Below, piece by piece: positions 55,601 through 64,000 of a stretch of 64,000 nucleotides of DNA. The translations under genes were made by a program, and so were the position numbers. The stretch is from Heliopora coerulea (Eukaryota > Cnidaria > Anthozoa > Scleralcyonacea > Helioporidae), in assembly GCA_030142905.1 (NCBI GenBank), contig JASJOG010000110.1, forward strand, positions 734,001-798,000, in the 5' to 3' direction. Below the pieces are notes generated by a model, which had not been told where the DNA came from, ran no database searches, and was given only the letters and a program-made list of their open reading frames with translations. The stretch's first letter is position 1. Every line of letters starts with the position of its first letter.

Positions 55601-58600
55601 GTATCTGATAAATCAAAATCCAGTATCTGGTAATATCTGTTAATATCTGGTAGTATCCAGTTGAATCTGGTATTTGGTAGGGTATTCAGCACATCCCCTA
55701 TACTTTGTAATTAACTCCTGATTGTGTTTTTAATGTGAATCTATCATGTTTTATAGTGGAAGAATTTTAAGGGAATTTTTTACCATTCACTATCAAAAAT
55801 GACATCCTCCACAAATAATTAAGCTGGGTTGTTACTTTTATTTACTGTATGTGTACAAGATTCATTATGTATGTGCCTAAAAAAATGTATAATTTTCAAG
55901 CACTGCTTGGATGGGACATTCTCCCCAAGCCACTTCAATTTAAATCTGCATCTGAGATCAATTCATTGCTGATGTTTAGCCAGTGGTGTGACAAGGCAAA
56001 TTGCCACCTGGGGTAGAAGTGGAAAATGCCACCTGCCTACCCCCCCCCAAAAAAAAAACGAATAAAGAAAAGAAAGAACAAAAGACTCAAAAAATAGGCA
56101 TGCCCAAGGAACATTCCATTGAGAAGTGGAATAATCTGTCTCCACTATGAACATTGATCCTTATTCCTAACCAGCACTTGTGTGTAAACTTATTCAAAAT
56201 TCACTGTTCAACTGTGATCAACCTTCAAATAAATAGTAATCAGTTGGTTCTACGTTTGTCTGTCAACAACACAAGAATGATTTAATATCATCAACACAAT
56301 AATTTGTTCACCATGACTGCTATCTTACTTCAACTAACTAACATCGGTCATGCTGGCAACTAACATGTCAAATCTCCCTCGGTTGCCCACACCCCCCTCC
56401 ATGAGGGGGGAAACATTGAACAACCATTTAAGGTAGTTGTTACTCTCTTGTAACATTCTTTTATGCTGCTGCAAAAAATTAAGCCAGATATTTATTTTAA
56501 ACAGTTGTGGGTCAATGTTTTAAGGACACTATTGCCCCCCACTTGTTATGCCACTGTGTTTAACCCAGTAATGCTCAGAACTCTTCCTTATTTACAAGTA
56601 AAATCATCTGGCATTAGCCAGAGTAAAACACTAGAGTGTGTCCTTGTTCCTTAATCGGTTGATTGAATTCAATTTAATGATCTGAAACTTTTCAATTTTC
56701 AGGATGAACCTTTACGATTTTGCATCACTATTACAATCATTTGGCTTGGTGAATGCAATTAACCTTGATGGAGGGGGGTCGGCTACCTTTGTTGTCAACA
56801 ATACAGTTGTTAATTATCCCTCTGATGAGTGGTAAGTATGTGTTTTTGTTTTTAGGGCTGTAAGTAAGAGAGATCACTTGTTCACTACAGACAACTGTCA
56901 ACCCAGACAAATGAACAGTATAATTTATCTGAAAGTTTGCAGCTAACCCAATGCCAATGTGTATAAAATGATCATATGCTGTGAATGTTGCATTTTAAAG
57001 ATTCTGCTATTGAGATGAAGTGTGATTACCATCCAGGTTAATATTGCATTTATGTGATTGGACCATGAATTGACTCTGAGATTCAGACCTAAATCAGAAA
57101 CCTGAGTCATGGCCATCATTTTTGAAAGCTATAATAGTCCATGGGCTCTGAATTGGAAGTGTTTGATGTAGTGATCACTAAAATGGATATATATGTGTTA
57201 AAATGCATATATGTTTGAGTATATATGTACCTACAGTAATATATCTACTGTTAAAAAGGAACATTGTCTGTAAATTGTTTATAAAATAACTTGTATTATA
57301 TGTGAGCTATGCTTTGCTAATACCCCAGTTAGGATCAGGTTATCTTGACATGGAAAATTTCGACCCAAAAGTGCACTAAAGTTTCTTTTACTTGTTCAGT
57401 CTTCTTATTTCATGAAAAGAAAATACATAAAGGTTTTTGTGTGTTTGAATATTGATTCAGACACTTGATACGTTGCTGGACGCTTGAGTAGCATGGGAGA
57501 GGGCAAAATGAAATGAAAGTGGTATAGCTGTGATAAGGCAAGAGAGTGATCAGCGTATGCGTGTGATGCATATAAAATCATTAATAATTCATTAGAATCT
57601 GTTTAAATTAGACTGCACTGTCTCGCCTCGTCGACAGCACTGTGTTTCTCAACGGGGGTGGTACCGCCCCCTGGGGGGTGTCCAACGAACGTTGGGGGGC
57701 GATCGAAGCAAGGCAGGGGAGAGGGGGGTGTTAGGATCCGAATGGTGGGCGTCATTCACCACCGTAGCATTTTTAAGTTTCTGGTGGTCATTTAGTGTTA
57801 AAATCTAACACTGACTAACTCGGCAATACGGACTAAATAACTATATATCACAGTTATTCAGTTTGGGGTTGGTCTGGGGTGGGCGCTGACGCGGGCACAG
57901 AACTGGGGCTGAGTGTGCTTAGTAGGGGGCGGCAAGAGGTTTCGGCATGAGGCAGGTGGGCGTTCACCCAAAAGAGGTTGTAGACCGCTGCTGTAAGCCC
58001 TTCTATTGTAAACGTCACTTTTTTTCTTATTTCCCTTGCCATTTTAGTAAACATTACCTTTGTGCAAGGAAAGTAAGTACCATCTTATGTGTGCATGAAC
58101 AAAGCTGCAACCCAGCAGACTGCAATGGTCATGGACACTGTGAAACAAATGGCCAATGTGTTTGTGATAAACCATGGACGGGACCATCCTGTTCCCAGGA
58201 AGAATGCAATGGCTCATTATGTTCTCCCAATCAACAGTGCAATGTCAGTAAGTCCGTTTTTTTTTTTTATTTCCTTGTGAATTTCTGTGGGGGTGTTTTC
58301 TAGAATCTTTGAATGACCTAGCGGCACGGAAAGAAAACATATCTCATGAACAGTAATGGTACATTTTACCTAGTTGATAAGGTAAGTTACCCTGGAATGT
58401 AATCCTACCATAACATTTTCAAAACTTTTATAATTTATAAAGCCCTTCATTGGTTGATGTAGGCTTCTCTCGGGAATATATATATATATATATAATTATA
58501 TATTGCGGAAGATATATGCCGTATTTACTCTAACAAACGCCCGGGGCGTTTATTACAAACTCGGTGCCTTCGACGAGGCGTCTATTTTTGAGGGGCGTTT

Positions 58601-61600
58601 AATCCTGACGGAGCGTCTATTTTTGGGTTGCATACTTTTTATCAGTTGAAGAGGACACGTTATTTTCTGGGGACAAGATTTTATTAACATACACTGTACA
58701 GAGATGGTAACTAATAAAAACAAATTTCAGCTACATATACATTTATAAGATTGAAACTAATCTGAGAGTTCTGACTACAAATATTATAAAATAGTTCATT
58801 TCATCAACTTGAAAACTAAAGTTATTATCGCAAATTGCCCAGTGGTGAGAAACTAATCGTCAAGAACTACCATAACTTTATAAATGAAAAATATTCCAAA
58901 TAAACGCTCCCTCTGAATTAAACGCCCGCGGTTTATTGGTATTTGAGATCCAGAATGGAGGCGTTAATTCGAGAGAAGCGTGTAAATGAGAGGGGGCATT
59001 TATTCGAGTAAATGCGGTATGAATAAGAAAAGAATAAAACATAAAAAACCTACGGTCTTACGTATATATGTACGTAAATAGTGAATAGAAATAATTGTGA
59101 AATAACAATCGCTAGAGCGAAGAGCAACACCAAAGAATAAACTTAGTGATGGTATGGTTTTCTTAGAAGAAAGGAATATTGTACCAGAAGTTGTGTAAGG
59201 TTATTTTCGTCATCTTAGGTGCCAATGGTAGCAATAATCTTTAGGCTACATGATTTTAGACCTGAAGATTTGCTTTCGCTTAATATAGACTTCATTCGTG
59301 TAAACTATCGGCGATTTCCTGGAGATTACTCAAACAGTTTTTATCGAACATGCTCGAACTCACTTGCGATTTTCTCAAGAAATCTAACCTAAAACTTCTT
59401 TCAAGCAACACCAAACAGGCTTTCCTCATCACTTTACTTGAGAAAAACCATGTAGAGGCAAAAAGGGGAAAACCGACAAAGAAAAGACGACAAGCAGTTT
59501 TTAGCTTAGAAAATCGGTTAATAAACCGGAGCAGAAATTCTCGCCCGAATTGCATCAGCAGTGATAAGAGTGACCCAAATCGAAGAGAAATCGCTGTTGG
59601 TCTACACAAGTTATTGCAAAACCCAGTCACGTAGGCCATAAGAATTGTGGGAAAATTGCATCCCAAATCGCAGCGAAAATCGCATGTGCCAACGTTGCTT
59701 CCAGGAAACGTGTAATTTAAAAATCATATCCACTTTTGGAAGTTCTTTCATGTTCTTTTTTTAACAAAGGGAAGGATTACAAATGATGCGTAAGTTTGTG
59801 GTGTGTTTCTCTCACAATAGTTAAAGATGGAATGCTGAGTAGACAACGTTAAACGACGTTTAAAAAGCCGAAAGGTTGAAAAAGAACTCCCAAAACAAAA
59901 AAACCCGAAAATCCTAATCTTTTGGGCGAAAGCTGTTTGAAATCTGATGAAACTTTCCATCAAAACGTTAAGATTTTCATATTTCAGCTTTGGCGGTTTT
60001 TCAGCCTATAGGCTTACTATTGGCACGCCAACTCCAGGTTACAAAATAATATTTGTCTTTTCACAGCCGGTTGTGTTTGCAGTTCAGGATGGACAGGAGA
60101 GGATTGCAGTGAAGGTATGTTACTACAAACCTACTTACTTACCTATGAATCCACCTGTGCACCTATCAACTTACCCACCAACTTTCCTGTGCCTTACATC
60201 CCGCCTACCTACTTACCCTCCTACCTATCAACCCAACGGCGGATTTAGTTCGGGGCCCCGGACCCCGCACATTTAGGAACCCCACGTCTTATTTTTTTAC
60301 ATTAAAAAATGAAAAATTGCGTTTTCGATGTTTTACCTTATAGTTGGCCACTAGCTCACCATCAGTATTGCGGGATATCGTGCGCGCTCCTTTTTGATTG
60401 AACTCTTATGCATCATGCTCTGTGTATGTCAATGAGTGGCTGCCGCGGCCTTTGGGCGGATAAAATTAGAAAGATACTTGATATCACACCAAGATTAAGA
60501 TATTTGAGTAATCGTATAATTAACTATATAGGTAAAAAAGATAATATTCTAAAATAACGTCCTCGCTCATCCAACTCCCAATAATATTCTAAGACGCAGC
60601 ATGCATTTTTGTCATTTGAAAATTTTAAAGGCAGATATGTTAAAGTTCTTTCACTTTCACGTGTCATTAGTCGATTACACGAAAATATATATTGCGAATC
60701 TACAATCCATGCACAGGTGCAAAAGCAGCTTTCAGTGGACAGCCGCAAACGAAATTATCTAGCCTCTCCCCCCTTACACACACACACACACACACTTAAT
60801 CCGGCATTGTACCAACTTAACTACCTACCTACCTACTTACCTACCTAGTAATATGAAAAAAAGTCCTACTTAGGCAGCTTTGAATGAAATATTAACAGGA
60901 GTTGTTGTAGTATCTCGTTTTCTCGTTTTAATGGGAGAGTACTACCTTTAAACAAGGAGCGATCGCATAAGAAGAGGCTGAGTTTCTCAGCCTGTCAATT
61001 ATGATTAAGAAAAGGTCGCATGTTATTGGTCAATTGAGTTTGGACTAATTTCCGGTGGACGAATATCACGTTCAATTGAGAATATAGGAGATGAATTTGT
61101 TTGCAACGACGTTGCTGCCTGGATAGTATTTGGCGCCTGTTGGCCATTTGAACTGTTTTGACTGAGCCAACAATCCAAGAGTAATTCCATCACTTCAATA
61201 TTTCCTGCCGGTTTTCCGTTGGACAGTAACTGATTCCTCACGGTGTTGATCTTTTTACGTACTTCTACCAAGCGCCCTTCCTCATAGTGTTTCACTTCCA
61301 TTTTAAAGCCGTAGTAGGCCTTGTTCTCTTTAATTGCACTTTTATTCTTCTGGTAGTAGGCTTTATTGCGATCATACTTGCTAAGCCCCGCAGAAAGCGG
61401 AGTTGTGCTTTGCGCAGAGGTAGAAGTCCGAGCTGTTGGATGAGAGCAATCGAGCATGTTTGCCACAAATGAATTTGAAAGTGGCGCCAGCTTTTCTTCA
61501 TATTTATAATATTACAAGCTTCAAGTATGCGCCAAAAAGAATACAGATTGCTATGACACATCGCGAACGTAATAAAATGTGAATCGTGCCCAAACACTGC

Positions 61601-63295
61601 GCGGGCATGATGACTATAAGTGAATGAAGATGCGCAGGACGTCTCGAATGATTATAATACGACGTATAACAACCAGAAAAATCAGTAAATGTGGCATGTT
61701 CAGCCATTTATTGCTTTATATATTGTTTAGCTGTATTTTAAAAACACATTTTAAAAGTATTTCCGTAAGCTTTAGGCTCTTAGGACACGCTTGTGGAGCT
61801 CTACGCTGTCCAGTTCAGTCACGCTTCGAAGGGTCCGCCGTTTTGAAACATACAACCGCCATACGAAGCTAGAAATGTGGGAGGAGCTTACCCTTTTATA
61901 GCGTCGCTCCCTGTTTAAACTTTACCTTCCAACCTACCTACACGCAGATATACATTACGTACATACGTACATACATACATACATACATACATACATACAT
62001 ACATACATACATACATACATACATACATTCATTCATTCATTCATACATTCATACATACATACATACATAGTTACATACATACATACATACATGCATTCAT
62101 ACATACATACATACATACGTACACACACACACACATACATACATACATACATACATACATACGTACGTACACACACACACACACACATACATACATAAAT
62201 ACATACATTACGTACATAGTGTAGTGTGATTTCGCTTAAAAGTTTATGGTTGCTACTCCGAGTTTCACGCGGATGCGATCTGAAGATCAGTTCCCCGAAG
62301 ATCGCATCCGCGTGAAACTCGGAGTAGCAACCATAAACGTTTAAGCGAAATCGCACTACATTTAAGCTCTGCCCCACATGGTATCGAGCACTCTTGGATT
62401 CACCGTAAACATCATCTCAGTTATTTACGTACATATATACATACGTTCATACATACGTACGTACATACACACATACATACATACATACATACATACATAC
62501 ATACATACATACATACATACATACATAAATATATGCATGCATGCATTATTACCAGCCATTTACTTGCCTATATGATTTCTAAACTTTTGTTGTTGCTGTT
62601 ATTGTTGTCTGGGACGTTGCAAATTCCTTTGAGATGTTCCGGCCTCTTTGAAAGCCATGCTTTGACAGAATTCATCTACTGTCCTCTTAATGGAGAAGGC
62701 TTCATAAAAAGAGGCTGAGACCTTTGAAAAGAAAATCGTGATGTCAGAAACCGTAACGCTTGAGACACTAAACTATACCAGTAGCTGACTGCAGTGTAAA
62801 TATTTACCAACTTATAACTCTAGACATTGCCTTCAATCGTTTTTGCCATGCCAATTTCTCTAGAATTACCTGTTCACCAACCAACCTGCAATGGAAATGC
62901 ATCATCCTGCACAAAAAATGAAACCACTCGGGCACTGATTAAACGGTAAGGCAAAAATCTAGAAGCTCTCACATTCTAAGTTCATGTACAAGTCCGATAT
63001 TGATCAGCAGATCACATAAACGTGGACATTACTTCCAACAGGTCAGTGCTAAAATAATTAGCAATGTAGAACTTCATCGGTAACATAGTTCATTTGTTTA
63101 TTCAGGTTCTTAAGAAAGAATTACGCGTGGTTGGATGCTCTTCTTGGAGTCAGCTTAATAGTCAACATCATCTTATTGGCGATTGTTCTTTGTGATAAAT
63201 CATCAAACAAGGGCTCAAAACGAAAAACTACGTTCATCCATAAAGACGACCAAGAACGTCTACTGACCAGCAACTTTGATGATGACGAAATATAG
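49641..63295 (+). CDS. NAGPA: N-acetylglucosamine-1-phosphodiester alpha-N-acetylglucosaminidase (uncovering enzyme), complete, 6 exons
   Basis: Exons: 49641-50479, 56703-56831, 58048-58247, 60067-60114, 62864-62945 and 63106-63295. They join in phase to 495 residues with GT-AG borders. Residues 1-~28 are a hydrophobic signal peptide. The luminal catalytic (DUF2233-type) domain includes VAVNAGYFNTHTGSCLGNIV, SARTAVGHDKDGQVIIVQIDG and VNAINLDGGGSATFVVNN. EGF-like cysteine modules follow (~343-371 and ~376-403, ending GWTGEDC). A single transmembrane helix lies at ~440-462. The short cytoplasmic tail contains DDQERLL. In the Golgi this type I membrane enzyme removes GlcNAc from GlcNAc-phospho-mannose on lysosomal hydrolases, exposing mannose-6-phosphate. 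The human enzyme is 515 residues. An AATAAA lies 255 bp past the stop. Confidence 0.96.
51556..52322. mobile_element. pogo-like MITE (NAGPA intron 1)
   Basis: Inverted ends CAGTAGAACCTGAGTTTTAC and GTAAAACTCAGGTTCTACTG are flanked by TA on both sides. Internal repeats of GTGGTTG...GACAGGT cluster near both ends. No transposase is encoded. The CAGTAGA end is typical of pogo/Tigger-derived MITEs. Confidence 0.88.
52704..53579. mobile_element. hAT-like MITE with TTCCGATTCCGAT ends (NAGPA intron 1)
   Basis: Ends TAGTGATTGACC and GGTCAATCACTA are inverted. Subterminal ATTCCGATTCCGAT repeats occur at both ends. The flanks TTCATGTA and TTCATAAA match in only 5 of 8 positions, so the duplication is decayed. 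Confidence 0.7.
53866..54462. mobile_element. hAT MITE with TTCCGGCCGGAA arrays, exact 8-bp duplication (NAGPA intron 1)
   Basis: Ends TAGGGGTGCACCGG and CCGGTGCACCCTTG are flanked by the exact duplication CTTTCTTC (53858-53865 and 54463-54470). Both subterminal regions contain repeated palindromes TTCCGGCCGGAA. The centre is AT-rich and non-coding. Confidence 0.92.
57636..57996. mobile_element. Probable hAT-type MITE (NAGPA intron 2)
   Basis: Starts CAGCACTGTGTTTCTCAACG and ends TTGTAGACCGCTGCTG, the style of ends seen in hAT/Charlie-like elements. The inner part is G-rich. No target duplication is evident. Confidence 0.45.
58516..59019. mobile_element. TIR MITE (NAGPA intron 3)
   Basis: Left GCCGTATTTACTCTAACAAA and right, read inward, ACCGCATTTACTCGAATAAA are inverted ends. 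GGGGCGTTTA-type repeats lie inside both. No ORF is present. Confidence 0.7.
60768..60852. repeat. (CA)n and (CTAC)n simple repeats
   Basis: A CA run at about 60775-60794 is followed by CTAC/TACC tetramers at about 60820-60848. Confidence 0.9.
60947..61919 (-). mobile_element. TIR element carrying a 147-aa ORF (NAGPA intron 4)
   Basis: Left end TTTAAACAAGGAGCGATCGC and right end, read inward, TTTAAACAGGGAGCGACGCT are inverted with small indels. It encloses the ORF at 61023-61466. The superfamily cannot be decided, because the palindromic TTTAAA at both ends hides the target-site length. Confidence 0.6.
61023..61466 (-). CDS. Unrecognised 147-aa ORF inside a TIR element
   Basis: It starts MANMLDCSHPTARTSTSAQS. 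A lysine/tyrosine-rich stretch follows (SKYDRNKAYYQKNKSAIKEN), then a charged, probably helical region (~60-110) with YEEGRLVEVRKKINTVRNQL and VMELLLDCWLSQ, then a Ser/Gln-rich end. No catalytic motif, zinc finger or membrane segment is visible. Its position between inverted ends suggests a transposon accessory or a DNA-binding remnant. A spliced exon or chance ORF is possible. Confidence 0.35.
   Translation of the reverse strand: MANMLDCSHPTARTSTSAQSTTPLSAGLSKYDRNKAYYQKNKSAIKENKAYYGFKMEVKHYEEGRLVEVRKKINTVRNQLLSNGKPAGNIEVMELLLDCWLSQNSSNGQQAPNTIQAATSLQTNSSPIFSIERDIRPPEISPNSIDQ
61955..62220. repeat. (ACAT)n microsatellite with AC and ACGT variants
   Basis: About 260 bases of ACAT/ATTC/ACGT tetramers and CA runs. 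Frames such as YVCMYVCMYV come from the repeat. Confidence 0.95.
62221..62359. repeat. 139-bp near-perfect palindrome between ACAT microsatellites
   Basis: Left arm GTAGTGTGATTTCGC...GGATGCGATCT (62221-62281) and right arm AGATCGCATCC...GCGAAATCGCACTAC (62299-62359) are inverse copies with about two mismatches, around a 17-base loop. No coding content. Confidence 0.9.
62420..62535. repeat. (ACAT)n microsatellite, second block
   Basis: ACAT tetramers resume about 60 bp after the palindrome, ending in ATGC variants. Confidence 0.95.
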
Positions 63296-63549
63296 TTTTT
63301 CTACTTTCCTGATCCCGTGTTCCATGTGTATCACAGGTCACAATGCCGTACCAAGGGAGAGTTGGGGGGGTCCAGTGGGGCGCTTGACCCGGGCACCAAG
63401 TTTGATGGAGCGACATTATCAGAAAGATCTTTTGCAAAGTTTTTTAACAAAATGTTAAATCAACGCCGCGACTGCTCACCGTTAATGGACGACTTTGCAA
63501 CTGTCAAGTCTCGGAAGCACCTGTTTTAAATTTCAGTTGCATCTTGAGT

Positions 63550-63555
63550 AATAAA
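63550..63555 (+). terminator. Polyadenylation signal AATAAA for NAGPA
   Basis: A canonical AATAAA 255 bp after the NAGPA stop codon, the first such hexamer seen in the downstream sequence. Confidence 0.6.
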
Positions 63556-64000
63556 CAACAAAAAGCACAAAAAGCACTTGTTCCTACAGGCTTTCCTTGT
63601 TTAGTTGTAAACAGGCAGTAATGGTATAAAGTTATTATGATATAAGGACCTTGGTGTGCATTAATCAGCAGAGTACGTACGGGTCATAGAAAACCTGGAA
63701 AGTCATGGAAAATCAAATTTTTAAAATTCAGGCCTGGAAAACCTAGAAAATTAATGTCGGTCATGGAAAGTCATGTAAAATTAAATTTCTTCTGGATCAG
63801 TAAATAATTTTATCTCAATTTTCTTCCCTCACATTTTCAAGTTTCTTGGGGCCACCAATGAACTTGAAAAATATCCCAAAAATTGTATCTACGATACTCG
63901 TCACCTTAATTTATCATAGCTTGGCCGTGCAATTCAATTCAGAGAGTGAATCCCAGCTCCCCCTGTGGTTTGACGAAATCCGTGTTCAGCTCGTTTCGTT
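63556..64000. other. Downstream flank with GTCATGGAAA repeats
   Basis: Degenerate copies of CATGGAAA and CCTGGAAA at about 63690-63780 form a low-copy dispersed repeat. No gene is seen. Confidence 0.4.

Noticed and set aside
59350..59634. 94-aa ORF with opposing 124-aa ORF in NAGPA intron 3
   Set aside because: Both strands are open over the same stretch and neither shows a recognisable motif; kept out for lack of support.
62033..62377. 114-aa Tyr/Cys/Met-rich ORF
   Set aside because: Translation of the ACAT microsatellite and palindrome.

Overview
This is a eukaryotic (animal) genome window, intron-rich and crowded with transposable elements. Four conserved animal genes can be rebuilt exon by exon. 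Their sequence, together with Penelope-like, pogo, hAT and tRNA-SINE repeats, fits a cnidarian, most likely an anthozoan such as a coral or sea anemone. That placement is inference, because no species-diagnostic sequence was searched.

Layout. 1-2265: a rearranged Penelope-like element. 2268-2415: microsatellite. 2580-3570: a 5'-truncated LINE. 5027-8655 (-): the first three coding exons of a Piezo mechanosensitive channel gene, which runs off the window. 9054-11895: a pogo/Tigger-type DNA transposon carrying its transposase (one stop codon) and a divergently transcribed HIRAN-like ORF. 14201-35426 (+): complete 13-exon SEH1L nucleoporin gene, whose introns hold Penelope, hAT, SINE, MITE, minisatellite and telomere-like sequence. 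38632-47703 (-): RP2 (ARL3 GTPase-activating protein), convergent with SEH1L. 49641-63295 (+): complete 6-exon NAGPA, the mannose-6-phosphate 'uncovering enzyme', with a poly(A) signal at 63550.

The four host genes do not form an operon or pathway; they serve mechanosensation, nuclear pore/SEA complex, ciliary trafficking and lysosomal enzyme sorting. RP2 and NAGPA are divergent, about 1.9 kb apart between start codons.

Most notable are: the two-gene pogo element with a HIRAN-like passenger; a hammerhead-ribozyme-like core (CTGANGA, short hairpin, GAAA) that recurs about a dozen times, mostly in Penelope termini and fold-back elements; a predicted acidic dileucine sorting signal in the NAGPA tail; and CpG depletion over the first several kilobases of each gene body but not the later parts. 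Several MITEs have exact target-site duplications, so their ends are certain.
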